Of a stretch of 57,783 nucleotides of DNA, positions 35,231-44,359 are shown in pieces (position 1 is the first letter of the stretch; each line of letters opens with the position of its first letter). The notes under the pieces are model-generated. The model saw only the letters and a list, made by a program, of their open reading frames with translations. It searched no databases and was not told the DNA's origin. Position numbers and translations under genes: made by a program. The DNA is from Bacteroidales bacterium UBA5197 (GTDB taxonomy: Bacteria; Bacteroidota; Bacteroidia; Bacteroidales; Lentimicrobiaceae), in contig DHVX01000011.1 of NCBI GenBank assembly GCA_002412885.1, positions 1 to 57,783 on the forward strand, given 5' to 3'.

Positions 35231-35335
35231 AATCTGTCATTGGTAGCGGAGTCGAAGGATAAGACGAAAAATTTATCACTGGTATCGGAACAAAGGACAA
35301 AACGAGAGATTATCTATTCAGTAATCCCACAATAT

Positions 35336-36406
35336 TTACTGCCAGTCAATTTCTCCGCTTCCGTAGCAGATTTCGCTGGCCTGGTCGTAAATCACACCAA
35401 ATTGTCCGGCAGCAACACCTGAAACCGGGACTTCTGATTCTATCACAGGCTTACCATCAACAAACAGCAGTTTGCCTTTATTGAATTCGGGCGTATGCCT
35501 GATTTTAAAAGTGATATTTGCTGGTTGACTCAGATCGGCCCATGGATTTCCCGAAATAAAATTGAATCCGCTCAGCTTAATGGTATCGCGGTATTGGGTA
35601 AGCGGATCGTATCCGTTTGAAACGTAAACTATGTTTTCATTGGTATCCTTTTTCACCACAAACCATGGCCCCTGGCTTAATCCCAGCCCCTTACGCTGAC
35701 CGATGGTGTGAAACCAGTATCCTTTGTGGGTGCCGAGAATTTTACCTGTTTCCAGCTCTACAATCCTGCCGTCTTTTTCACCCACATATCGCCGGATGAA
35801 ATCATTGTAATTTACTTTGCCCAGAAAACAAATGCCCTGACTGTCTTTGCGCCCGGCGCTGGGAAGATTCACCTGATTTGCAATTTTTCTTACTTCCGCT
35901 TTATGCAGATTTCCAATCGGGAAATCTAGTTTTTTAAGCTGATCGTAAGTAATCTGTGCCAGAAAATCAGTTTGGTCCTTAAATTTATCTTTGGCGGTTG
36001 CCAGATATTTAACTCCTTCTTTTTCAAGGGTTGAAGCGTAGTGACCAGTCGTAATCAGGTCGAAATCCCTGCCGTATTTTTCATTGAAACTCCCGAATTT
36101 GATCATGCGGTTGCACATTACATCGGGGTTTGGGGTGAGGCCTTTCTTCACAGCATCAATGGTATAAGCCACCACGCTGTCCCAATATTCTTCCTGAAGT
36201 GTTACCACTTCCATTCGCAACCCGTATTTTTTTGCCAGCCAGGTTGTAATTTCAATATCTTCCTCCGATGGGCAATCCAGAAACCCCTCTTTATCCTTCA
36301 TTCCTATAAGTATATAAAAGATCACAGGCTCATGACCCTGCTCTTTCAGCAGGTGAAGCATAACGGAGCTGTCAACTCCTCCGGATACGAGTGCGGCGAT
36401 GTTCAT
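35336..36406 (-). CDS. mnmA: tRNA 2-thiouridine(34) synthase MnmA
   Basis: 356 aa. PP-loop ATP-binding motif SGGVDSSV at 8-15, catalytic Cys 98 (PDVMCNRMIKFG) and Cys 193 (SQGICFLG), and the C-terminal beta domain of the family are all visible. The enzyme activates U34 of tRNA Lys/Glu/Gln with ATP and inserts sulfur delivered by persulfide carriers. Monocistronic. Positions 36407-36719 downstream of the start hold only oligonucleotide repeats and a 33-bp hairpin. Confidence 0.93.
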   Translation of the reverse strand: MNIAALVSGGVDSSVMLHLLKEQGHEPVIFYILIGMKDKEGFLDCPSEEDIEITTWLAKKYGLRMEVVTLQEEYWDSVVAYTIDAVKKGLTPNPDVMCNRMIKFGSFNEKYGRDFDLITTGHYASTLEKEGVKYLATAKDKFKDQTDFLAQITYDQLKKLDFPIGNLHKAEVRKIANQVNLPSAGRKDSQGICFLGKVNYNDFIRRYVGEKDGRIVELETGKILGTHKGYWFHTIGQRKGLGLSQGPWFVVKKDTNENIVYVSNGYDPLTQYRDTIKLSGFNFISGNPWADLSQPANITFKIRHTPEFNKGKLLFVDGKPVIESEVPVSGVAAGQFGVIYDQASEICYGSGEIDWQ

Positions 36407-36719
36407 TGAAGGTATTTCGGATTTCGGATTTCGGATTTCAGAATTCGATCCCGATTGCTATTGGGATCGTATTTCTGATCTCTGAATGTCTGATTTCTCA
36501 GCGTTTGCAAAATTACACTAAAAAAACGATTGCCTCTGCTGTTTGCAGATGCTATCTGCGGATCTGAAAACCCGAAGTCAAAAAAAGAGGACCTAACAAG
36601 TTAATAGAAAACTTGTTAGGTCACCTCAAATGAAAATCAGACTTTAGACTTTAGAAATTAGAAATTGGCAATCCGAAATCCGAAATCCGAAATTGTTTGG
36701 AAATTAGAAATTAGAAATT
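36407..36719. repeat. Intergenic oligonucleotide repeats between mnmA and the Tdh-like gene
   Basis: TTCGGATTTCGGATTTC at 36416-36440, GATCCCGATTGCTATTGGGATC (imperfect palindrome) at about 36447-36469, and ATCCGAAATCCGAAATCCG plus TTAGAAATTAGAAATT near 36650-36719. No coding sequence seen. Confidence 0.7.
36590..36622. repeat. 33-bp hairpin repeat, copy 4
   Basis: Perfect 11-bp arms GACCTAACAAG and CTTGTTAGGTC with an 11-nt loop. Far from the other three copies (16.5-18.1 kb), so it is a dispersed family. Confidence 0.8.
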
Positions 36720-37682
36720 CTATATCAACCCCTTTGCATGTTTCTCACCAATCACCTTCAGCATATCTTCAGTCATGGCGCGGAGATTCCATTTTGGGTT
36801 CCAGCCCCACTCATGACGGGCAGCGCTGTCGTCCATACTGTTGGGCCATGAGTTGGCTATACCTTGTTTCATAGGATCAACATTGTAAGTCATTTCAAAA
36901 TCAGGAATGTGTTTCTTGATTTCGGCTGCAATAATCTCAGGATCGAAACTCATGGCGCTTACGTTAAAAGCGTTGCGGTGTTTCAGTTTTGAAGGATCTG
37001 CTTCCATAAGGTCGATGGCTGCATCAATAGCATCCGGCATATACATCATATCGAGGAAGGTGCCGGCACCGAGAGGACAGGTAAACTTTTTGGTTTTAAT
37101 GGCTTCGTAGTAGATTTCTACAGCGTAATCAGTTGTTCCTCCACCGGGAAGAGTAGCATTTGAAATAATACCAGGGTAGCGCACCGAGCGGGTGTCAACT
37201 CCAAAGCGTTTGAAATAATAGTCACTAAGCAATTCGCCGGCAACTTTCGATACGCCATACATTGTTTGCGGGCGCATAATCGTATCCTGCGGGGTATTAT
37301 CGAGTGGTGTGCCGCCTCCAAAGGCGCCGATGGAACTGGGGGTTGAAACGGCACAACCGAACTCACGGCCCATCTCAAGGCAGTTCATAAGGCCTCCGAT
37401 ACCAATATTCCAGGCAACCTGTGGTTTGCTTTCGCCTACTGCTGAAAGAATAGCGGCCAGATTATAAATGGTGTCAATTTTATATTTTTTAACAACATCG
37501 GCAATCTGTTGTGCATTGGTAGCATCCACCACCTCTGCAGGGCCTGACTCAAGCAGTTCGCCGGTAGGCAAAGTTGAACGGTATCCGGCAACGACATTGC
37601 TGTTACCATATCTTTTTCGAAGTTCGAGTGTAAGTTCCGAACCAATCTGGCCCACGGAGCCAATAACCAAAATGTTTTTCAT
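36720..37682 (-). CDS. NAD-dependent epimerase/dehydratase family, L-threonine 3-dehydrogenase type
   Basis: 320 aa, a short extended SDR. Rossmann motif GSVGQIGSEL (about 8-17) and the catalytic Tyr-Lys pair in MYGVSKVAGE. Length and motifs fit the SDR-type threonine dehydrogenases, which oxidise L-threonine to 2-amino-3-ketobutyrate with NAD+. The divergent neighbour kbl encodes the enzyme that uses this product, which strongly supports that reading over a sugar-nucleotide epimerase. A TACATTTG box lies at 37734-37741. Confidence 0.88.
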   Translation of the reverse strand: MKNILVIGSVGQIGSELTLELRKRYGNSNVVAGYRSTLPTGELLESGPAEVVDATNAQQIADVVKKYKIDTIYNLAAILSAVGESKPQVAWNIGIGGLMNCLEMGREFGCAVSTPSSIGAFGGGTPLDNTPQDTIMRPQTMYGVSKVAGELLSDYYFKRFGVDTRSVRYPGIISNATLPGGGTTDYAVEIYYEAIKTKKFTCPLGAGTFLDMMYMPDAIDAAIDLMEADPSKLKHRNAFNVSAMSFDPEIIAAEIKKHIPDFEMTYNVDPMKQGIANSWPNSMDDSAARHEWGWNPKWNLRAMTEDMLKVIGEKHAKGLI

Positions 37683-37733
37683 GTGTGTAATTAGGTTTGA
37701 TATGTTTTGTTAATCGATTAACAATGAGTGCGG

Positions 37734-37741
37734 CAAATGTA
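37734..37741 (-). promoter_or_regulatory. Candidate -7 promoter box TACATTTG for the Tdh-like gene
   Basis: TAnnTTTG match on the minus strand, 51 nt before the ATG at 37682. No convincing -33 element. Confidence 0.4.
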
Positions 37742-37874
37742 CAATAATTTGGAGAATCGCAAAAAAAAATCAGGTTTCATTCCGGTGCTTTCCCACCACT
37801 TCAGAACCAATTTAAATAGCCTGAAAATCATCGATAATAATTTGAAAAATACTATTCCTGAAAGTCAAAAGTAA

Positions 37875-37882
37875 TATCTTTG
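37875..37882 (+). promoter_or_regulatory. Candidate -7 promoter box TATCTTTG for kbl
   Basis: TAnnTTTG match 50 nt before the ATG of kbl. The nearest TTG lies 30 nt upstream, longer than the usual spacing. Confidence 0.4.
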
Positions 37883-37932
37883 CGCATTGTTAATTCAAAA
37901 ACAATCAAACAATAACCTTTAAATACATAACT

Positions 37933-39126
37933 ATGTACGATCGTCTTCAAGCCCATCTGCAAAAAGAACTGGCCGACATCCGGGAAGCCGGACTTTACAA
38001 AAATGAACGGGTAATTGTCACTCCTCAGGGTGCAGAAATCAAAGTAAGTGGTGGTGCCGAAGTGCTTAACTTTTGCGCCAATAACTACCTTGGTCTTTCG
38101 AACAATCCCAAATTGATTCAAGCTGCCAAAGATGCGCTTGATACACATGGTTACGGACTTTCTTCGGTTCGGTTTATCTGTGGAACCCAGGATCTGCATA
38201 AAGCCCTGGAGGCAAAAATCGCTGAATATTTCGGCACCGAAGACACCATTTTGTATGCGGCTTGTTTTGATGCCAATGGCGGCGTTTTTGAACCACTGCT
38301 TGGAGAAGATGATGCCATAATTTCTGATTCGCTTAATCATGCTTCTATTATTGATGGTGTCAGGTTGTGCAAAGCTCAGCGCTATCGTTATGCCAATGCC
38401 GATATGGGCGAACTGGAAGAGCAACTGAAACTTGCACAGGCTCAGCGATTCAGACTGATTGTTACCGATGGTGTTTTCTCTATGGATGGCAATGTTGCCA
38501 AGATGGATGAAATATATGCCCTGGCTCAGAAATACGATGCCATGATTATGGTTGACGAGTGCCACTCTGCTGGAGTTGTGGGTGAAACAGGCCGCGGTGT
38601 TACCGAACTTTATAACCTTCGTGGTAAAGTAGAAATCATTACCGGAACCCTTGGCAAAGCTTTTGGTGGTGCCATTGGTGGTTTTACAACCGGTAAAAAG
38701 GAAATCATTGAACTGCTTCGTCAGCGTTCACGCCCTTATCTTTTCTCCAACTCAATTCCACCGCTTGTTGCAGCTGCAGGTATCAAAATGTTTGATATGA
38801 TGGGCGAAACCAACGAGTTGCAGGATCGGCTTCATGAGAATACCGCTTACTTCGTTAAGAAAATGGTTGATGCAGGTTTTGATATCAAACCAACCAAAAG
38901 TGCGATAGTAGCTGTGATGCTTTACGATGCCAAACTTTCTCAGGAAATGGCAGCTAAACTTTTAGGCGAAGGCATATATGTTATCGGCTTTTACTTTCCG
39001 GTTGTGCCTAAAGGTCAAGCACGCATACGTGTACAGATTTCAGCAGCACACACCCGTGAACATCTTGACAAATGTATCACAGCATTTACCAAGGTTGGAA
39101 AAGAACTGGGAGTGCTGAAAAGCTAA
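37933..39126 (+). CDS. kbl: Glycine C-acetyltransferase (2-amino-3-ketobutyrate CoA ligase)
   Basis: 397 aa, standard length for this PLP-dependent alpha-oxoamine synthase. The PLP lysine is K242 in GTLGKAFGG. NFCANNYLGLSNNP, SSVRFICGTQ and VDECHSAGVVG are family motifs. It cleaves 2-amino-3-ketobutyrate with CoA to glycine and acetyl-CoA, completing threonine degradation started by the divergently encoded dehydrogenase. Ends at a strong terminator (39146-39179). Confidence 0.95.
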   Translation: MYDRLQAHLQKELADIREAGLYKNERVIVTPQGAEIKVSGGAEVLNFCANNYLGLSNNPKLIQAAKDALDTHGYGLSSVRFICGTQDLHKALEAKIAEYFGTEDTILYAACFDANGGVFEPLLGEDDAIISDSLNHASIIDGVRLCKAQRYRYANADMGELEEQLKLAQAQRFRLIVTDGVFSMDGNVAKMDEIYALAQKYDAMIMVDECHSAGVVGETGRGVTELYNLRGKVEIITGTLGKAFGGAIGGFTTGKKEIIELLRQRSRPYLFSNSIPPLVAAAGIKMFDMMGETNELQDRLHENTAYFVKKMVDAGFDIKPTKSAIVAVMLYDAKLSQEMAAKLLGEGIYVIGFYFPVVPKGQARIRVQISAAHTREHLDKCITAFTKVGKELGVLKS

Positions 39127-39145
39127 AAAATATCTTTTTATGTAT

Positions 39146-39179
39146 AATCAAAAGGCAGGGTAATTCCTGCCTTTTGATT
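39146..39179 (+). terminator. Intrinsic terminator after kbl
   Basis: Perfect 14-bp stem AATCAAAAGGCAGG with its complement around a 6-nt loop, 20 bp after the stop codon. The A/T-rich outer stem supplies U-rich tails in both directions. Confidence 0.85.
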
Positions 39180-39311
39180 TAGTATTTATGTAAAAGCAAA
39201 GTTGAACTTTTGATTTACATAAATTAATTTATTTTACAGCACGCAAGTTTGTTTAAAAAGCTTCGTTTTTCCAGTGCGAATCTGCTCATAATTTCATATC
39301 GATAATATAAC

Positions 39312-39319
39312 TACATTTG
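39312..39319 (+). promoter_or_regulatory. Candidate -7 promoter box TACATTTG
   Basis: TAnnTTTG match 43 nt before the ATG of the beta-CASP nuclease gene. Confidence 0.4.
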
Positions 39320-39362
39320 ACTTCCTTTTACTATTTGAATATTAACTGATACCCCCTCAATA

Positions 39363-40763
39363 ATGAAACTCCAATTTCTCGGTGCTGCCCGCGAAGTAAC
39401 CGGCAGCAAACACTTAATTACCACTGAAGCCGGCAAGAAACTTCTTCTCGACTGCGGTATCTATCAGGGCAAAGGCCTTGAAACGGATAGCATGAACCGT
39501 AACCTTGGTTTTGAGCCTGCCGAAATTGATCACATCATCCTCTCGCATGCCCACATTGATCACTCCGGATTGATTCCATATATGTACAGGCTTGGCTTCC
39601 GGGGTTCGGTGGTTTGTACCAATGCCACCCGCGACCTTTGTTCCATTATGTTGCCCGATAGCGGTCATATTCAGGAGAATGATACTTATTACTTTAATAA
39701 GAAACGCGCCAGACAGGGTTTGCCACCGGTACAACCCATTTACACGCTCGACGATGCACGTAAATGTCTCGGTCTGTTTATCGGAGTACCTTATGAAAGA
39801 AAGTTTAAAATTGATGATAATATCAAGATTAAATTTACCAATACCGGCCATATGCTGGGAGGCAGCGTTGTGAATCTTGAGATCAGAGATCAAGGAGAAA
39901 TAATACGTGTAGCTTATACAGGAGATATAGGAAGGCCGGAAAACCGGATTCTTCGCTCTCCCGATGCTTTTCCGCAATGTGATTATCTGATAACCGAGTC
40001 CACTTATGGTGATCGTTTGCACCCTGCCCGTCAGGATGCGGAAGCCGAACTGCTGAGGGTGGTAAAGGAAACCTGCGCCGAAAAAGGAGGGAAGCTGATC
40101 ATTCCATCTTTTGCCATCGGACGCACACAGGAGCTGGTACACACACTGAATAATTTTTTTAATGATGGTGTGCTGCCCCGCATTAAAATCTACGTTGACA
40201 GTCCGCTGGCAGTAAATGCAACTGAAATCTTCAGATTGCACCCCGATTGCTTTAATGATGATGTACATGAAGTTATGGAAACCGATCCCGATCCTTTTGG
40301 ATTCAGTTCGTTACATTACATAAAAACGGCCGAAGAATCCAAGAGACTCAATACTTTAAAAGAGCCTTGTGTGATTATTTCTGCATCGGGCATGATGGAG
40401 GCCGGAAGAATAAAGCACCATCTGGCCAACAACATCAGCAACCCGCGCAATACAATACTTGCAGTAGGTTATTGCGGCCCGCGTACACTGGGAGCCAGGA
40501 TTTTGAGGGGCGATTCCGAGATTTCAATTTTCGGTGTATTGCATGCTGTAAAAGCGAAAATTGAAAGGATTGAAGCATTCAGCGGACATGCCGACTATAA
40601 AGAAATGATTGACTTTCTAAACTGTCAGGCAAAGGATAAAGTTAAGCGGACTTTCCTGGTACATGGCGATTTTGAATCGGCCAATGCTTACAAAGGCCAT
40701 TTGCTTGATGATGGGTATAAAAATGTTGAAGTTCCTGAGCTGGGACAGGAGTTTGAAATGTAA
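39363..40763 (+). CDS. MBL-fold/beta-CASP RNA metallo-hydrolase (CPSF73/Ysh1-like)
   Basis: 466 aa. N-terminal metallo-beta-lactamase part with HAHIDHSG (62-69) and GSVVNLEI ... YTGDIGR; beta-CASP insertion with YGDRLHP, PSFAIGRTQEL and SASGMMEAGR; C-terminal AFSGHADYKE and FLVHGD. These are the motifs of the CPSF73-like exonuclease group and differ from RNase J by length. Expected to act on RNA in the cytoplasm; substrate unknown. Monocistronic. Confidence 0.92.
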   Translation: MKLQFLGAAREVTGSKHLITTEAGKKLLLDCGIYQGKGLETDSMNRNLGFEPAEIDHIILSHAHIDHSGLIPYMYRLGFRGSVVCTNATRDLCSIMLPDSGHIQENDTYYFNKKRARQGLPPVQPIYTLDDARKCLGLFIGVPYERKFKIDDNIKIKFTNTGHMLGGSVVNLEIRDQGEIIRVAYTGDIGRPENRILRSPDAFPQCDYLITESTYGDRLHPARQDAEAELLRVVKETCAEKGGKLIIPSFAIGRTQELVHTLNNFFNDGVLPRIKIYVDSPLAVNATEIFRLHPDCFNDDVHEVMETDPDPFGFSSLHYIKTAEESKRLNTLKEPCVIISASGMMEAGRIKHHLANNISNPRNTILAVGYCGPRTLGARILRGDSEISIFGVLHAVKAKIERIEAFSGHADYKEMIDFLNCQAKDKVKRTFLVHGDFESANAYKGHLLDDGYKNVEVPELGQEFEM

Positions 40764-40892
40764 TTTCTAATTTCTAATTTCCAACTTGCCCGACTGACGA
40801 CTATCATTCCTTATAATTTCCAGATCAGGTTAGTCGGTCAGGCGGGTTTCCAATTTCCAATTTTTCTTACTTCATACTTCTTACCTCTTACT

Positions 40893-40925
40893 TCAAAGAT
40901 TCAAAGATTCAAAGATTCAAAGATT
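40893..40925. repeat. 8-bp microsatellite left of the IS1182-like element
   Basis: Four copies of TCAAAGAT in tandem run into the left end of the insertion sequence. A similar array (CAAGGATT, three copies plus variants) begins at the right end. Confidence 0.8.
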
Positions 40926-42789
40926 GAGTCCACTCCGAAAAGTCAGACGGACATTTTTTGTTAACCTTGGTTTAATAAAAAGCGGCAACCGAAATTTTGT
41001 AAATAGTTATAAACAATTGAATGTCAATAACTTAATTTGGTTTTCTCGTTTTTTTGCGATAGATTTGTTTCGATAAGCAAAGCTTGTACCATGTTCAAAA
41101 AATCAAACAAAGAACCGCAATTGGATGCCTTCACCAATGTCCCGATGATGTTAGAGAGCTCGGCATTCAAACAATACAGTGATAAAGGGCATTGGCATAA
41201 TCAATTCCATGATCAGGTTGTAATGCGTATTGATGAAACCCAATTCAGTATTTTATTCAATAACACTACTGGTGCTCCGAACTCCTCCATCCGCACTCTT
41301 GTTGGGATGATGATTTTAAAAGAATCTTTTGTTTGGCGCGATTCGCAACTTTTTGAACATTGTCGATTTAACTTGCTTGTACGCAGCGCATTAGGATTGT
41401 TCAACATAAATGATCCATTGCCTGTAGAATCAACATATTACCTTTTGCGCAAGCGGATTTATGACCATCAAAAACAAAATGGTGAAGATTTGATGGGAAA
41501 GGCTTTTGCACAAATTACCAGCGGACAGGTTAAAGAGTTTGATGTAAATGGGCGGAGCATTCGCATGGACAGTAAACTCATTGGAGGAAACATCGCCTTG
41601 TTTTCCCGTTACGAGATCATCCACCATACACTACGCATGTTTTTTCAATCCCTTGATATTGCTGCAAAATCAACACTTTCGATTGCAGACCTCGAACAAC
41701 TGGAAAAACTTGTCAAAGAAGAACCGCTCAAAACTGTTTATCGAAGCACCAGGGAAGAAATAAAAGGAAGGTTGCTCCCGATCGGTATTATTAGTTACAA
41801 GTTACTGTCATTATTTGGGAATCTCCAAACCGAACCCTTTCTTCTGCTCAAGCGTGTATTTAACGAACAATACAAAGTGTCAGAAGATCAGCAGGTTGAG
41901 CTTCGTCCAAAAGAAGAGATCTCTTCGTCGAGTGTCCAGTCCCCGCATGATCCCGACAGCGCTTACCGCAACAAAGGCGATCAAAAGGTAAAAGGCTACA
42001 GCGTGAATATCACGGAAACCTGTTCAGAAAAAGGCCTGAACTTGATTACCAACGTGCTTGTTGAGAAAGCCAACACTCCTGATACAGCATTTGTTGGACC
42101 AGCCATTCAGGCCACTATTGAAGTTACGGGCCAGAATATTGAAAAGGCTTACGCTGATGGCGCGTACCAAAGCCCTGCCAATGACGGGTGTTGCGAAAAC
42201 ATCGATATGGTTTTCACCGGTATCCAAGGCGCTGAATCAAGGTATGATTTAGAAATGACCCCTACAGGGTTACAAGTCACTGATACCAATACAGGTGAAT
42301 GTGTCCAAGCTGTTTTAGTCAAAAAGCGAAAAAACAGCACCGAAGATAAATGGAGTATAAAAACCTCGACAGGTTATTACTATTTTGGTCAACAAGCAAT
42401 CCGGGCTTCAAACATGCGTCGTGAAATGAAAGGACGTCCAGTGGAAGAACTCCATAAACGAAATAATGTAGAAGCAACCATTTTTCAATTTGGGATCCCG
42501 CTGAAAAATGGCAAATCAAAATACAGGGGACAGATCAAGCAAAAAATGTGGGCTTGCTGTAGATGCCTGTGGATCAATCTTGTCCGGATAGTAAACTTTA
42601 CGAAACAAATATGTCAAAGAACGTTTAAAACTACATTTTTGCTTACCATGGTATCCTTTTGCCCAACTTATCCCGAACTATGGATCAGTATAAAACCCTT
42701 CTGGGTCAAAAAACCGGCTATGGTCCTATTTTTTGCGATCATCATTAATTTTTTCAGTTAAACATAAACCCCCTTTTCGGAGGGGACTC
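40926..42789 (+). mobile_element. IS1182-like insertion sequence
   Basis: Terminal inverted repeats GAGTCCACTCCGAAAAG at 40926-40942 and its complement at 42773-42789 (one mismatch of 17). They enclose a single intact transposase gene; total 1.86 kb. Flanks are halves of an 8-bp tandem repeat, so any target duplication is masked. Confidence 0.82.
41091..42761 (+). CDS. IS1182-family DDE transposase
   Basis: 556 aa from the ATG at 41091 (MFKKSNKEPQLD); an in-frame upstream extension of 18 codons lacks a good start. The N-terminal DUF772-like domain (VMRIDETQFSILF ... YLLRKRIYDHQ) is followed by an RNase H-like DDE core: RMDSKLIGG, AYRNKGDQKVKGYSVNITETC, KAYADGAYQ, and a C-terminal NNVEATIFQFG with KYRGQIKQKMW. 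All acidic positions seem present, so it may be active. The last 50 residues are hydrophobic and unlike the typical family end, perhaps reading through to a late stop. Confidence 0.85.
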   Translation: MFKKSNKEPQLDAFTNVPMMLESSAFKQYSDKGHWHNQFHDQVVMRIDETQFSILFNNTTGAPNSSIRTLVGMMILKESFVWRDSQLFEHCRFNLLVRSALGLFNINDPLPVESTYYLLRKRIYDHQKQNGEDLMGKAFAQITSGQVKEFDVNGRSIRMDSKLIGGNIALFSRYEIIHHTLRMFFQSLDIAAKSTLSIADLEQLEKLVKEEPLKTVYRSTREEIKGRLLPIGIISYKLLSLFGNLQTEPFLLLKRVFNEQYKVSEDQQVELRPKEEISSSSVQSPHDPDSAYRNKGDQKVKGYSVNITETCSEKGLNLITNVLVEKANTPDTAFVGPAIQATIEVTGQNIEKAYADGAYQSPANDGCCENIDMVFTGIQGAESRYDLEMTPTGLQVTDTNTGECVQAVLVKKRKNSTEDKWSIKTSTGYYYFGQQAIRASNMRREMKGRPVEELHKRNNVEATIFQFGIPLKNGKSKYRGQIKQKMWACCRCLWINLVRIVNFTKQICQRTFKTTFLLTMVSFCPTYPELWISIKPFWVKKPAMVLFFAIIINFFS

Positions 42790-42829
42790 AAGATTCAAGG
42801 ATTCAAGGATTCAAGGATTCAAAGAACTA
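42790..42829. repeat. 8-bp microsatellite right of the IS1182-like element
   Basis: CAAGATT then three CAAGGATT units and CAAAGAAC. It is the continuation of the array at 40893-40925, interrupted by the insertion sequence. Confidence 0.75.
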
Positions 42830-42892
42830 ATGAATTAACAATTTCCAACTTTTTTACTTCAACCTTCTTACTTTCGTTTTTACTTCAAACAA

Positions 42893-42924
42893 AAAGGGCG
42901 GGTCAATTAAATGATCCGCCCTTT
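42893..42924 (-). terminator. Intrinsic terminator of the exb operon
   Basis: Stem AAAGGGCGG/CCGCCCTTT extended by GTCA/TGAT (one G-U pair) with a 6-nt loop, 21 bp beyond the stop of the last exbD gene. A T-rich tail follows on the minus strand. Confidence 0.85.
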
Positions 42925-42944
42925 AAATTGATTAACTATGAAAA

Positions 42945-43418
42945 TCAATCTTTGGGTTTTTCCTGCTTTTTGCGGGTAGAGTAGTTGATTTTGAATGCAC
43001 CCACCTTACGCAGTTCTTGTTTTACATCTGTTACGATACCCATTTTTGCTTCTAAATCCACTTTGAGTGAAGTCGTAAGGAAAGGCCTGTCGGCTTCAAC
43101 CCTTGCTTCTCTTTCCATGTAAATAAACTCAGGGATATCAGCAATAGTGCGAAAACTGTCATTCAACTGAATACGCGACTCAGTTCCATATAGCCTTTCC
43201 TGAAGGGGAGGGCCAATGTAAATGAAACTTACAAGTGCTTTTTTTTCAAGTTTCTGAACTTCAGTAGCTTCAGGAGCTCTTGTGCGAACCTTCAGGGTAA
43301 CTTCACGCATGGTGGTTGTTACCATAAAGAAGAAGAGGAGCATAAAGATAATATCCGGCATCGAAGCAGTGCTGATAGCAGGCAATTCGCCTGACTTTTC
43401 TTTCTTAAATCTTGCCAT
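42945..43418 (-). CDS. exbD: ExbD/TolR family protein, second copy
   Basis: 157 aa. One N-terminal membrane helix (SMPDIIFMLLFFFMVTTTM, about 18-36) containing the conserved Asp of the proton channel, then a periplasmic domain. Its ATG overlaps the stop of the previous exbD by one base, so translation is coupled. Two ExbD paralogs in a row are normal in Bacteroidota and may form a mixed dimer inside the ExbB pentamer that drives TonB receptors. Confidence 0.9.
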   Translation of the reverse strand: MARFKKEKSGELPAISTASMPDIIFMLLFFFMVTTTMREVTLKVRTRAPEATEVQKLEKKALVSFIYIGPPLQERLYGTESRIQLNDSFRTIADIPEFIYMEREARVEADRPFLTTSLKVDLEAKMGIVTDVKQELRKVGAFKINYSTRKKQEKPKD

Positions 43419-43993
43419 TATTTGGTTCCTCCTATATCTTCCGGTTCAGCTTCAGAGATTGACATTGGAATTGCTTTCTGAATGGCAGAAACCATATCCT
43501 GATCAGTAAGTTCACTGAAAGGTTTTCCAAACTTTTGTCTGGATAACTCATCTCTTAACTCATTCACAGCGGCTGTGAGTTCGTTTTGAACCTGAATGTA
43601 CATGTTGTACGAAGTTCCGCGGTCGTTCTTGAGTGAAATTACACCTCTGGAAACAGGGAAGTCACCGAGAAACTGGATATTTTCCACTTTTTTCTCAGGA
43701 AGGTCTTCACGGTTCCTGGGATTAGAAAGGAATTCTTTGGTGTCAGCACGAAGGGTGCGGATATCTCCCCATCCTTTATTAATAAAGAGCCGATCGTTTT
43801 TATTAACGAGGACATTAAAAATGTTTCTCTCCTTAACCTCTGGAATCGGGGCGTCTTTTTCCGGCATTGGGGGCAATCTCCTTACGATACCTGAGTCAAC
43901 GTCCATGGTTGTAGTAACCAGGAAGAAGATCAACAACAGAAAGGAAATATCAGCCATTGAACCGGCATTTATTTCTGGAACTTTTCTTGCCAT
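43418..43993 (-). CDS. exbD: ExbD/TolR family protein, first copy
   Basis: 191 aa. Membrane helix SMADISFLLLIFFLVTTTM at about 11-29 with the channel Asp (D14), followed by a periplasmic domain longer than in the second copy. Part of exbB - small membrane protein - exbD - exbD. It supplies proton-motive-force energy to TonB-dependent transporters such as the one encoded at 53354-55417. Confidence 0.9.
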   Translation of the reverse strand: MARKVPEINAGSMADISFLLLIFFLVTTTMDVDSGIVRRLPPMPEKDAPIPEVKERNIFNVLVNKNDRLFINKGWGDIRTLRADTKEFLSNPRNREDLPEKKVENIQFLGDFPVSRGVISLKNDRGTSYNMYIQVQNELTAAVNELRDELSRQKFGKPFSELTDQDMVSAIQKAIPMSISEAEPEDIGGTK

Positions 43994-44021
43994 AGCGCTT
44001 CCTTATTTTAAAGGAACAAAA

Positions 44022-44354
44022 TTATTTAAACCACTTTGCCACTTCGGCATAGAGGATACTGATGACCACACCTGCAAATACAATGTAGGTTGCAAGCAGA
44101 CCTCCTCCAATCAGTTTTGAGGTATTGGGCGAAATGTTGTGCTTGTCATAAAATGCTCCGGTTTCAGCCGGTGACAAAAAGAAAGCAAGCAACAAAACAG
44201 CAACCAGAATTCCAAAACCGATGAGTCCGCCTTTGGCTTTTTTAAGATCCCCGAAAGTTTGAATTATCGGGAAAACAATAGCCAAAATAGTTGCAACGGC
44301 CATAAGTGCATAAGCCAGAAACAGGCCAGGATTGATTAATGGACTCTCTTGCAT
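44022..44354 (-). CDS. Small membrane protein of the Exb operon
   Basis: 110 aa with three hydrophobic helices (about 8-28, 42-60, 83-104). A protein of this size and position between exbB and exbD is regularly found in Bacteroidota Exb operons. Its role is unknown; an accessory subunit of the motor complex is a reasonable inference from the gene order. It starts 5 bp after exbB. Confidence 0.75.
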   Translation of the reverse strand: MQESPLINPGLFLAYALMAVATILAIVFPIIQTFGDLKKAKGGLIGFGILVAVLLLAFFLSPAETGAFYDKHNISPNTSKLIGGGLLATYIVFAGVVISILYAEVAKWFK

Positions 44355-44359
44355 GGTTT

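Noticed and set aside
37852..38565. 237-codon open frame on the minus strand
   Set aside because: It lies antisense within kbl, which has full motif support; the frame shows no family features.
39414..40268. 284-codon open frame on the minus strand
   Set aside because: Antisense to the beta-CASP nuclease gene, whose motifs are complete.
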